Of a DNA stretch of 64,000 bases, positions 1 through 10,347 are shown in pieces. How positions within the stretch are numbered: the first letter of the stretch is position 1; each line of letters begins with the position of its first letter. The position numbers were made by a program, and so were the translations under genes. The notes beneath the pieces are model-generated. The model was not told the DNA's origin and did no database searches. It saw nothing but the letters and a program-made list of their open reading frames with translations. Source of the stretch: Paroedura picta (lineage: Eukaryota; Chordata; Lepidosauria; Squamata; Gekkonidae); assembly GCF_049243985.1 (NCBI RefSeq), contig NC_135376.1, positions 43,443,001 to 43,507,000 of the forward strand. Direction: 5' to 3'.

Positions 1-137
1 CAAAGGCCCAACACCCACAAGACAACTTCTACCCACCCATAGCACTATCCTGCTCCATTCCCAACGACATGCATTCCCCAGAGGTTCTCACTATGCCGGT
101 TCCACCGTCCTACCTCCCAGTCCGGTGCCAAGGTTAC

Positions 138-3100
138 TTGTCGGGTAGCGCTTGCGCAGACGCTCTGCCAGTCGTGAAACCTTTACACGAATCACTTCAT
201 CCTTTGTCAAGAAGGTGCTAACAGAATGGCCCGGCTCGTACTCTATTAAGCGCTGGGAGACGTCATCCTCTTCCTTGATGGGAGCAAAAGCAGAGAGGGG
301 AACCTGTCAGGGAAAAGCCAACATACAGCAGCCAAGAACACCCTGCGGCAGCTGGGGCAGACTGGGAGAAACTCAGCAGAGCCACTGTTCAAAGGCATAG
401 CTGGAAGGACATGGAGCAACAAGGATCAGAAAAGCAGGAGGGAGTCCAGATTCTGAGCGGGGAGGAAGTCTCAGCCAATCTCACACAGGGGAAGAGTATG
501 GGGGAAGAAAGGGGACTAAAGACGCATAAAGGACTCCAGTCCAAACCACATGCCAGACATCAGCAGGCACACGGACCTGGAAAGAGAAGCAAGCTTTTAG
601 ATTTACATTTTATTCTGCCTTCATCCCCAGGTGGGACCTGTGGAGGGAATGTGGCCTCTGTACTCACCATTGGCAGCAACTGTGTCTCCTGCTCCCGCAG
701 CAAGAAGAAGAAAATAAGAAACAATGGCCAGGAGACAGAAACCAGAAAGGCCCAGCCGAAGCCACTCTCACCCCAGGAACAAGCTTCGACCTTTATTATT
801 CTCCCTTCCCCATGCCAGGACTTTCCTGCTTCCCAGCACAGATCAGCACAGGCCCTTGAAGTCCACCCCCCCATCTCCCCTACACCTTCTGACACCGACC
901 TCAATAGCATCCTTGAATTCATCATCAGGCTCTGCTTCCTCTGCTTCCTCCACACTGCCAGGGGTCAGATCCTGCAGGGAAAGTAAATATCCAATATTAC
1001 AAGACGAAGGGAGCATAACTCCCAGCAGTTTTTGAGATGGGGGTGTTCATGCCAAGATGGACCTCCCACCATTCTAGGTGCCCTGATGAAAAGTCACATG
1101 GAATTCAAGAGCAGATTTCCCGCTTCCCTCCTGAACCTTGTTATGGGACAGGGCAGCTTCCACTCAAAAAATAATGGTTACTGGTGCCTCCTAACAGAAG
1201 CAGGCAATGAAGACAATCTGAAGAAGTGTGTATGGAGACTCAAAGTCTCCTATTGAAGATAATTAAAAAGAGCTGAACTTGAAAATATACAATATATGAT
1301 CTAGCAAAGCAAAGGAATCAAATCAGAAAACGTATTCAAATCTGTGACCAACAATCACTTCCCTGTGGCTCCAGCTCTTAACACTGGGTTCCAGATGCAC
1401 CCCAAATGCTACTTCATCCTCGTAACCAGCTGGGTATTAAAAGTTCTAGCCATCTCTGAATAGTAGGAAACAGTAATATTGGACAAAGGACGGCAGCCTG
1501 CCCCCACCCAAAAAGAAACATCCCTAAAGACAAACTCCCAAGCCACAGAGCCAGGCTTCGTGCTGAGCTTTGGAGAGTTTCTGCCAATATCTACAGCCCC
1601 ATTCTTACAATGATCCTCCTCCCTCTTCCACCATCATCCTATTTTGCAGCTAATAAGGCATCAGCATGGAAGAAAAAGAGTTGAGTAAGTATCTCCAGTA
1701 GAAGCAAGATACGCAAACTGGCCTTCTGTGCCCCAGCCTGAGATACAGATCCAACGAGTGGAACTGACAGCAAAGAAATGAGCTGATGCACTATTCTGCA
1801 GGCCATGGTGAAGTGCATTTGCAAAAGATAAACCTCCTCAAAGTATAAATCCATTCTCCAAATGCTTGGGGTTGAAAGACATTCGCAGGCACTTCACTAC
1901 GCCCTCTGGGACTTACCTCCGTGCTGGTGGGTGTGGGTGTCTGGTCTGGGGGAACTCCAGACCCACCTTCTCCTGCATCCAGCTCTGCAAGCTCCGGACT
2001 ACTAGAAATCGATGTGAGGCCCAAGCGTTGTTCTACAGCCGACTTCAGCTCCAGTACCACTTGGGAGAAAGCGAGGGAAGGAAGAGGGATGGAAGGATGC
2101 CATAGGAGGCCAGGAGAAAGCTTCCAGCAGATGGTCCAGTTTTTCAGCACTACCAGAGCACTATTTCTTCTAAGCTCAGGACAGCGATACTGCAAACTAA
2201 ACAGCTGCTTCAGTCTCTCAGTACTAACTAAACAACTTGAAATCCCACTGAGGAGTAATTCACTGGACTGTATCCTATGACTCTCTTCCACTAAAACTTC
2301 CTTTGAAAGAAAAAAATTCCAAAGGAGAGTGTTTTTCCCCCCGTGGCATAAATCCTTTCTTTGCTGAAGGAAATCTTGGCAGACGGAGTCATCACATCCA
2401 ACTTAGTAGAAGAGGTCCCACTTTACAGAAGAAAGCTAGCATGTTTGCACTACTGCAGTAAATCCTTCCTAGAAAACACAACCTTTGGAGATGGAGGGGT
2501 AAAGGGCTCCCTTATACAATGACCCTCTATGTACCTCATGGGAAGGTCTGGGTTGCTAATATCCATCACCCTTCTCGTTGCTGCTCCAGCAACATTGCAA
2601 AGCCAGTTCAGGGTGAGGACAGGAAACCTTGTCCCACTCCAGAAGGATGTTGGCGAGGGAGCTACACTGCAGATACATTCACCATTGCTTGCAACACCTC
2701 CCCCCCCCAAAAAAAAAAATACCCTGCTGAATGGGATGGCATGTTTTGCTGGAGCAAAAACATTCCTGAAACGTGACACTGGCGTGTGATGCTGTAATCT
2801 TCTTTCAGGCCCTCCCATCCATCAGTTTATCACCCTTTTACCAAGATCCACTTTGCCACTGGGACATCTCTGAGTGGAGGAGGGTTCCAGTACTAAGAGA
2901 CCAGAGCTGTGCTCAGGGAATGAATTCCCTGTTTGGGTCCCAAGAATGTTGGACAGTTTAGTATGCAGGCTTGGGGCAGCACAGAGGAAACTGAAGCCTA
3001 CCCGTTAGGTCCAGGATTCAGGATCAACAGGATTCCCCTGAATCCCACATGCACACCGCAAAAAAAAAAAAGCCCCACCTGGGGCACCTGAACACTAGTC

Positions 3101-6100
3101 TGTTCTCCCCTATAGCTCCTGTGAGACAGATCAGTGTCTGTCTAGATAGGACATTATCTTACCTCGGTAAAATGCCATGTTGCCCAAAAAAAGGGCATTA
3201 TTGAGAAGAAAGAAGACCCAGCACAAGGGCAGCAGGTAGAGGGCACAAACTGAACCCATCAGCAACCCATAAAACCTGTCAACAAGTAAGGGGAAGAGTA
3301 AGCAAACTTAGGAATCAACAACAGTCCAGTATCCAGAGAGGAGATCTGGTCTTTTTGATTTCTCCTCATTCTGCTATGCCAAGCACCAACACTGCCTGCA
3401 TATGCCCACCTGCTACCCAAGACTTTCCCCTCAGGCAATGCAACCTGTTCACTTTCCTTATGGATACCAGAACAGAACCTTGGGAGCGGAAGGAAAACCC
3501 AGGCCCTCCACAATGTGACCGAGCCTGATCAGAACAGCAGCCAAGTCCACCCACTCCTCATTTAACACCACCCGAGGCAACAATATCCCAACTCCACAAA
3601 ACAGTCTACTGGAAAGACTCACTGGGAGGACAGAGAGGGATTCTCCCAGTATAGGACACGGTAGGCTGCCTCACAGCCACCACACAGCCGGCTCAGGAAG
3701 GCTTCCAACTGAATCAGGCTGAAAAGAAAGGACCACAGTGTTACACGCATTCATGCCCCCACCCACAGAGATCTCAACAATACAAGTTCCATTCGCTGTA
3801 CACATGGACAAAGGCTATCCCTACTATCCCAAATGAGCACACAGGAAGGTTTCTCTCGGTGAGCAGAGCCAAGATGAAAACAGATGCCCCCATTCACACA
3901 AAATATGGCTGGGATAAGTATTGAAGGAAACACCTATCTCAGCCAATTTCAAACAATCAGAAATGAGCACAGGAGGAGACTGTATAGTGTTAGTAACTGG
4001 GGTGAAAACCAGCATGGTCCAAGGGACAGACCACTAGGCTTCACCATAGGACATCTGCATTCAAACGCCTACTATGAAAATCTATTTCAGATACCTAGGG
4101 CAAGTCGTAAGTACGGATTTCTGATCAGTAAGGAATAAATAAGGATATCTACACGGTTCTGGAGTAAAAGGAAATACAGATTTGAAAGTCCTCTGCTTAC
4201 TAAGAATAGCACATTGTATTCATCAATTTATTGTTAGTGCTAGATTGCAATAAGAGATTTTGATTTCTTACAAAAATTAACACAAGACATGCCGAGGATA
4301 TTATTTTTATTTTATTATATTATTAGACTTATAGGCCACCACTTTTGGCCCAGTCAGCTCATGGTGGTTTATATATAAGAAAATAAAATACATATAAAAC
4401 CCCCGTTACAATTGAAAGCGGCATAGTCAACAACCTAGTTCCCTTGTGGACCCTCAGCTCTGCTGCTCAAGGTCGTTGTTGTTCTAATAGATGACCCTAG
4501 GCAATGTTAGCTTGGGGGGGGGGCAGGTTGCGAAAGGATAGGGAGGGACCCAAAGATCTATAATCCCAACACCTGGTTGAGAGCCAGTTTGGTGAAGTGG
4601 TTAGGAGTGCAGACTTCTAATCTGGTAAGCCGGGCTTGATTCCCCTCTCCCCCACATGCAACCAGCTGGGTGACCTTGGGCTCGCCACAGCACTGATAAA
4701 GCTGTTCTCACCAACCAGTAATATTAGGGCTCTCTCAGAGTCACCTACCTCACATGGTGTCTGTTGTGGGGAGAGGAAAGGGAAGGCAAATGTAAGCCGC
4801 TTTGAGACTCCTTTGGGTAGAGAAAAGCAGCATATAAGGACCAACTCTTCTTCTTAAATCAGGACCTTCTTTACCTGAAAAACCCTTGTCTCTGATCACA
4901 CCTCCAAAAGCATGCCTATCTAGAGCCCAGGCAAACAGGTCTGCCCCATTTCACTTTATTATTGGCAGATAAAAATGAAAAACAGGTGGATTACGATGAG
5001 GACTGCATGGCAATTCGCCAGGGAAACAAGAGAGTGGTGGAATAAAAAAGCTATCTTTCATCTTGGATCCATTCAAGAATATAATGAGGCTGTGGCAAGG
5101 AGACTACAGTTTTTCAGGGACAGATATATCAAGAGAGTAACCAGTATAGTCTAACAGCACAGTACAAACTGTCAGATGGCTCCAACCCCACCTTATTTTG
5201 CTATACATTCATTCATCTATTTTCATCTAATCCTATTTAAGACAACATGGTATAGTGGTGAAGAGTGGTGGACTCTGATCTGGAGAACCAGGTTTGATTC
5301 CCCGCTCCTCCACAAATTGTCAGTTGGTTGACCTTGGGCTAGTCACAGTTCTTCAGAGCTAATCTGATGAGTAGTCTACATACGCAGCAGAATAAGGCTG
5401 CAAACTTCTGAAGTGGTAGAACAGACTGACCAGTTCAAGGTGCAGCTGGAAGAGGTTTGTTGTTTGTTTGTTTTTAATGAAGAGAATGCAGTTTTAAAAA
5501 TCATGCAGATGAAGATTAGTACAGCCAGAGGTTATAAATTATTAAATACCTGGAATTTAAATTAGGAGTTTCCAAAAATGGTACTTGCCACCACCACATA
5601 TTCTGAAGTAGAATAATCCATTCCAGCACCTCAAGAGAATACCAGTTCCTTTAACCTCTTGTGTAGACCAGGCCCACGGAAGCTTCTGTCCTGATCAAAC
5701 TGTAATCTATCCATCAACTTAAAACAGTTCTGAGCATTTTCAGAACCAGCCTTGAAAATCCTTCTTTGCGCATGCTCACTGAAGCCATGCAGTCAGTTAT
5801 TAAAAACTTGAAAAACATCAAGATCTAAAAATCGGTTAGACAAATGCATGTGCCAATAGTGCGCCCTCCTCAAATGAAGCTAATATATGTACCACATCTG
5901 GAGTAATGGCTAGAGTTAGCTGTAAATCAATGTGTTTAATAGCTCCATGGAGCAATGGAAACACACTTTTCTTCAGAAAAAAATAACTGTACAGATGGAA
6001 AAGTTGATTAAAATCAATTATTTTAAGATGAGGTTTCTTGCTTGGTGATTGAAATTGATCCACCTTCCTCAAATAAATGGGAATGAACAGAGAGTGGCTA

Positions 6101-7704
6101 GTGCAGACATGGACCCAATATAAATACTTAATAACCCTTCCTCTAGCCCACTGTCACAAACCCAGAAAGCATACATTAGACTGCCTTATACCAAGTCAGA
6201 TTACTGGTCCACTTAAGCTCAGCACTGCCACCTCTGACTAGAAACAGCTATCGAGGAGATCAGGCATATCAAGGTCTTTCTGAAGCATCTACAGAGTCAC
6301 ATGGAAGCATCTACCACCCAAGATCTGTAATGTGGAGTTGAATCTAGGACCTTCACTAAGTTCTACCTCTGAGCCCTGACAGTGGCATGTAAATAGCAAA
6401 GTTTCTATGGCAGGTATCTGAAATACCTCCCAATGGATGAACAGGAATATTGCAACTAATAGATAAAATGTGAGAATCCTTAACAACACAAGAAGCAGCA
6501 TTCTTATCATGCACTTCAAAACCACCCACTCCCATTTCCCAATGGCATTAACCCACCCACCCCTGACACTTACAAGCCCTTCACTTCAGCCACCGCTTCT
6601 TGTCGTGAAAGCTGAACTTTTCTGACATCCTCGCGCCGCACACTGTGGTACCTACGCCGCGCCAGCTCTTCTTCAGTCAGACGGACACGGCATGTCTCCT
6701 GTAGGTAGCCCAGCATGGCAGGCACTGAGATCAGGAGGGCACACAGCCCATACCAGGCAGCTGGTATAGAAAAGAGACTGCAGTTATTCGGTGATCCCAC
6801 CAGTCAACAGTCAGCCACTGCATTAGCACACCTCAAACCACTATCTACTTGCCAATCATACTATACCTTTGCCAGCTCTCAGTTTACCCCGATTAAATCT
6901 CTCTACTGCCCACCTGGCCCATGACATGCCTTATTTTAGAAAAATTAATCACTCAGGATCCCAGCCCACTCTTCTCACCTTCACTCAAGGTCAGCAGCAA
7001 AAAGTTGAGGCCCAGGCAGGTGAAAAGGGAAAAGACAGGCATCTGCCAGCTGTAACACAGGTAAGATTAAGCATTTTGTTGGAACCCAGTGAAATATTTC
7101 AGCTGCCTGAAGATGAGACTGATGGGAGATGGAAAGGATGAAGGGTAACAATTTACAAGAGAAGGAAGGAGGGACTGAAACAAAAAGGACATCAAATTTA
7201 AGAAGAATGGACACAAAAGCCCTAGCCATATTTTGTGTTGAATGTCCATGTACCAGGAATCTTTTAGTAAGCAACCAAATTAGTCGCAGGCTGTCCTTAA
7301 GTCCAACCATTCAGAGTGCCCAAGTTAGCAATATTTAACATCCCTTGAGCACAGAGCTTTTAAAATGAATACAAGGTCAAAAGGATTGTCATCTCTCTTC
7401 CTCCCCCAAGCAAAAATGGCTATTGCAAAAAATGCCTGAACGAGGCTAAACAAGAAACATTCCCTCAAACCCACCCTTCTGAAGGTCTCACCAACACCCA
7501 CCTGAGGAGGAACCACACCCCTTCAACAATATCCTGCAGTGGCTCCAGGTACAGCTCAAGCCGCTTGTAGGACACCACTAAATTGAAGAGGTCCAACGAA
7601 GGGGGCTTGGGAGATGAGGGGGGAACAGGCTGGGAATCACATGCTGTTGGGCTGTCCAGCCCATTCCCTGTGGTGGTCCCGCCTTCACGCTCTGACACCT
7701 GCAT
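138..7704 (-). CDS. ZFYVE27: Protrudin (zinc finger FYVE domain-containing 27), 3' end missing
   Basis: Protrudin is an ER membrane-shaping protein that binds Rab11, VAP proteins and kinesin and drives neurite outgrowth. Nine coding exons read on the minus strand: 7704-7502, 7049-6979, 6760-6574, 3718-3623, 3275-3163, 2059-1917, 971-900, 688-668, 273-138. All junctions keep phase (1,042 nt, 347 codons plus 1 nt). The start is MQVSEREGG, nearly matching human MQTSEREGS, one base inside an exon whose acceptor is TTTATAG. Visible parts: SLDLFNLVVSYKRLELYLEP (about residues 36-55, Rab11-binding region), two hydrophobic spans (about 69-89 and 93-112), and a third hairpin span FYGLLMGSVCALYLLPLCWV (187-206). 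An acidic stretch with FFAT core EFKDAIE is at 289-295. The coiled region ends RLAERLRKRYPT. The FYVE-like finger must lie in exons left of position 1. The donor after residue 295 is weak (GTCGGT); two acceptors end in AAG. Identification is by recalled human sequence. Confidence 0.95.
274..3162. other. ZFYVE27 3' introns, no further gene seen
   Basis: Between the short exons listed for ZFYVE27 the sequence is intronic. Open frames overlapping 411-986 and 560-955 partly cover real exons but in wrong frames. Short homopolymers occur near 2700-2719 and 3059-3072. I see no repeat I can name and no second gene. Confidence 0.6.
668..688 (-). CDS. ZFYVE27: ZFYVE27 21-nt microexon beside the FFAT motif (protrudin-L type)
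   Basis: A 21-nt in-frame exon encodes ETQLLPM, residues 296-302, and corresponds to human ETHLVVL. It is bounded by GAGCAG before it and GTGAGT after it. It follows directly after the exon that ends with the FFAT core EFKDAIE, so inclusion changes the residues flanking the VAP-binding motif. Published work describes a neuron-specific protrudin-L isoform made by a 7-residue microexon under SRRM4 control. The intron just upstream (697-702, minus strand) carries TGCTGC after a pyrimidine run, the kind of UGC element SRRM4 uses. Skipping keeps frame, as phase is 0 on both sides. Conditional inclusion is inferred from family knowledge, not visible here. Confidence 0.85.
4579..4855 (+). repeat. 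tRNA-derived SINE, full-length copy (in ZFYVE27 intron)
   Basis: A 277-bp copy starts GAGAGCCAGTTTGG, has a tRNA-like box B (CTTGATTCC) near the head, and ends with AACTCTTCTTCTT. The same architecture recurs at 9989, 29263 and 54589, so this is a dispersed family. The body shared by all copies includes TGTCTGTTGTGGGGAGAGG and TTTGAGACTCCTT. The family resembles squamate tRNA-SINEs; the exact subfamily name is not claimed. Confidence 0.9.
5241..5372 (+). repeat. tRNA-derived SINE, head portion only
   Basis: This has the same head as the copy at 4579 (TATAGTGGTGAAGAG, then GGTTTGATTCCCC as box B, then GACCTTGGGCTAGTCACAG), but the match is lost after about 130 bp. It is a 3'-truncated or diverged copy inside the same ZFYVE27 intron. 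Confidence 0.75.
6170..6381 (-). repeat. Old tRNA-related SINE (second family), reverse orientation
   Basis: This segment reads on the plus strand as ATTAGACTGCCTTATACCA, then TGGTCCACTTAAGCTCAG, a middle AGGAGATCAGGC and an end CTACCTCTGAGCCCTG. In the reverse direction that is the layout of a widespread reptile SINE with a tRNA-like head and a tail telling of a collected PCR-like unit ending GCCTTATACC. A second old copy lies at 30618-30788. Family assignment is from memory. Confidence 0.55.
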
Positions 7705-7884
7705 GCTATAAATGGGAAGATCATTTGGTGTCAAAAAACAAACCCCAAACAGTCATACCAACATCCCATAATGAGAGCATCCACGCTATCTCAGCAATCC
7801 TAGTATTTCCCTACAAAGAAGCTTCCATCACTACAAGTCTGCAAGTCAAGGGAAAGTGGACATGTTTTGACTAAGTCTAATTTC

Positions 7885-7982
7885 TACCCTCCGGGGAATG
7901 GTAGAAGACAGGAAGGCCTGGAGGATCATTGTCCATGGGGTCGCGATGGGTCGGACACAACTTCACACCTAACAACAACAAT
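7885..7982 (+). repeat. BovB-type 3' tail (BovB LINE end or Sauria-type SINE)
   Basis: The segment contains TCCATGGGGTCGCGATGGG, TCGGACACAACTT and an AACAACAACAA end. This is the characteristic 3' terminus shared by BovB/RTE LINEs and the SINEs they mobilise in squamates and ruminants. Only about 100 bp is present. It supports a squamate origin for the window. Confidence 0.7.
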
Positions 7983-8399
7983 TTCTACCCCTCTGGGACT
8001 TCAGTCTTTCAGACACACTGTGCCAAAGCACGGATCCATTTATGCTCCAGGTGCTGCAAGACAACGGAAAGACCATGGCCTTTTGCTTCACACTTCAGTG
8101 TGCAAGCAAAGCAATCTGATAGGGGGTGGACAATGTGGACCATATACATGTAATCGCATCCTTATGTTCCATTCTAACTCGTTTGAAATAATCGCAAAGA
8201 TACAGAACTTCTGCACTGCCTGTTCATCTAAACTCTTTCCTGCAGCAGGTCACAGGAGAAGTGGGGTGATCTTATAAGGCATATAGATAGAAAAGTAGGC
8301 TTTGTTCGGAGTTGGAATTCCTACAGGCAATCCCACTCCTGGATTTCCCGACCGACCCCTTTCTCCAAAGCAGATCAAACCGGCAACAGACGGGAGATG

Positions 8400-9150
8400 C
8401 TCTGACCTGCGTGTTCAGGGTGCAAAGAGCCAACCGTCACCCCTTGCAGACCCCGACACAGGAAGCCCCAGCCCCGGAAGGATCCCTCCGGCTTTAACAG
8501 GCAGTTGCCTGAGGCGGCAGGAATCCAGCAGGTGACATCCTCCCCATCCTTCCGCCTCCCGGGAGCCCCACCCGCTGGGATTCTGCGCGCCCTACAGTCC
8601 CGGGAGCCCCGGCTGGAAGATCCCGCGCCACCCTTCCTCCAAGGGCGCAGGCCCGACGGGACGGGGAGGGGAGCGCTCACTCGCTCGCTCGCTCCCCCGG
8701 GCCCGATCCGCAGCCACCGCAACCCCAAATATGGGGAGAGGGCGGAGCCTCCCCGCCGGCCGACCTCACCCCCTCGGTCCCGGCCGCCACAGAGAAGCCA
8801 CTTCCTGGGGAGAAGGACCCGGCTGTGGCGGGGCTCAACTGCGCAGCTCCAGCCTGGCGGGGAGCGGCCATCCGGCCCGCCCACCTGACGCGGCCGGCCA
8901 ATCAGGAGCGCAAGGAAGGAAGCCACCCGGCTCCCCGACAAGCGCCCCCGCGGTCGCTAAAAAGTCGGTGTGGCTGGAGCCTGTGCGGAGCTCTGGCCTT
9001 GCTGGGGGTGAGCCCCAGGAGAGGGAATCCGTTAGATGCAACCCCCCGTCCAGGCCAGCCGGGGTCGCGACCGCTTTGTGCTCAACCTACTCGGGCAAGA
9101 GCAGGGCTCGGCTAGTGTGTTTGGGGTCCCTGGGAGAGCCGCACGCCCCT
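8400..9150 (-). promoter_or_regulatory. ZFYVE27: CpG-island promoter and non-coding first exon region of ZFYVE27
   Basis: Roughly 750 bp of GC- and CpG-rich DNA lies about 0.7 kb upstream of the first coding exon, the only such segment near the gene's 5' end. The coding start sits in an internal exon preceded by an acceptor at 7706, so a non-coding first exon must lie upstream, most likely here. Candidate donors on the minus strand include GGGGTGAGG near 8767 and CAGGTCAGAG near 8409; I cannot choose between them. No TATA box stands out, as is usual for CpG-island promoters. Confidence 0.7.
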
Positions 9151-9195
9151 GGGGAGCACAGGAAAGCGCGTCCTTCGCAGGTACGCTGGACTCTG

Positions 9196-9455
9196 GATCA
9201 TAGAATCATAGACTTGGAAGGGACCTCCTGGGTCATCTAGTCCAACCCCCTGCACTATGCAGGACACTCACATCCCTATCGCTCATCCACTGTAACCTGC
9301 CACCCCCTTGAGCTTTCACAGAATCAGCTTCTCCGACAGATGGCTCTCCAGCCTCTGTTTAAAGAATTCCAAAGATGGAAAACACACCACCTCCCGAGGA
9401 AGCCTGTTCCACTAAGAAACTGCTCTAACTGTCAGGAACTTCTTCCGGATGTTTA
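9196..9455 (-). repeat. CR1 LINE 3' end, reverse orientation
   Basis: It opens with ATCATAGAATCATAGACTTG, the reverse complement of the 8-bp-unit tail of CR1 elements. It continues with GGGACCTCCTGGGTCATCTAG and TCCAACCCCCTGCA, the CR1 3' untranslated block, then runs into part of the LINE 3' coding end. It is 5'-truncated, as is normal for CR1. Confidence 0.9.
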
Positions 9456-9597
9456 CACAGGAAAGATGCCGTGCCCAGGATTGTGGGACGTGGACCGAAG
9501 TGCAGGAACCCACCCCCGAGTCGCCTGAGCTGGAACAGAGACCAGCGTTTCTAGGGGCGGACTAGAGCAAAAAGGCGTTGAGAACACCCTAGTGGGC

Positions 9598-9906
9598 CAC
9601 ACTAGTCGTCCATCTGAGTCTAGCATACTAGTTCATAGATAGGCCAGCAGATTGCCCTGGAAGGCCAATAAACAGGCGCAGAAGCCAGTCCCTTTATCTG
9701 ATGTTGCCTCCTAGTACGTATATTCAGAGGCTCACTGCCTCTTGATGTGGAAGCTCAGTTGTGGCTAGCAGCCATTGACGGACCTCTGTTCCATGAATCA
9801 GTCTAACCAATTTTTGAAGCACCCAAGTTTGTGGTCATCCTTACCTTAACAGGCACTGAATTCCACTATTTTGTTACTCCTTGAGTGAAAAACAACATTC
9901 TATGCC
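9598..9906 (-). repeat. LINE-derived repeat (CR1/L3-like), reverse orientation
   Basis: The stretch contains CTGATGTTGCCTCCTAG, TTCAGAGGCTCACTGCCTCT, GCTAGCAGCCATTGACGGAC and TGAATTCCACTATTTTGTTA. These are landmarks of a dispersed reptile LINE-like repeat normally read in the other orientation. The copy is clearly diverged. Family name is tentative. Confidence 0.6.
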
Positions 9907-9988
9907 AGCAAAAGTGAATGTAAATTAAACATTTTTTGTTATGGGATGGTTTCCAGCCTGCTATAGAAATCTGATGAGTAAGCCAGTT

Positions 9989-10211
9989 TGAGAACCATCT
10001 TGGTGTACTGGTTAAAAATGGCAGCCTCTAATCTGGAATAGGCAGGTTTGATTCCCTGTTCCTCCACATCCAGTCAGCTGGGCAAGTTACAGTCTTATTG
10101 GAACTGTTCTCACAGAGCATTCAGTCGGTTGTGGGGAGAGGGAAGGCAATTGTAAGCCATTTTGAGACTCCAGGTAGTAAGAAGCAGGGTATAAAAGCCA
10201 ACTCTTTTTCT
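9989..10211 (+). repeat. tRNA-derived SINE, internally shortened
   Basis: The same family as 4579: TTGGTGTACTGGTTAAAAAT, box B GGTTTGATTCCC, GTTGTGGGGAGAGGGAAGG, TTTGAGACTCC and AACTCTTTTTC tail. It is about 55 bp shorter than the full copies, the loss lying in the middle. Confidence 0.85.
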
Positions 10212-10228
10212 AATGCTCATTGTGGTGG

Positions 10229-10347
10229 AAAGTGCTGTCAAGCTACAGCATAGCAATCTGGACGGTCTCTCATCAAGGTATTACCCATGGCCAACCATGC
10301 CTAGCATCTGATATTTGCTGAGATCAGGCTTGCCTGGGCCATCCTCC
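10229..10347 (-). repeat. 5S-rRNA-like SINE, reverse orientation, partial
   Basis: It ends GAGATCAGGCTTGCCTGGGC. Read on the minus strand this resembles the internal control region of 5S rRNA as found in 5S-derived SINEs of reptiles. The other end (GTGCTGTCAAGCTACAGC) matches the distal part of the better copy at 35672. It is too diverged and rearranged to be a 5S gene. Confidence 0.6.

Noticed and set aside
411-986. A 191-codon plus-strand open frame
   Set aside because: It runs antisense over two protrudin exons (668-688, 900-971), matches no protein I know, and its KKKK stretch is just the reverse of the polypyrimidine tract of the microexon.
8375-8941. 188-codon minus-strand frame in the CpG island
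   Set aside because: Stop-poor because of GC content; no homology and no link in phase to the ZFYVE27 coding start.
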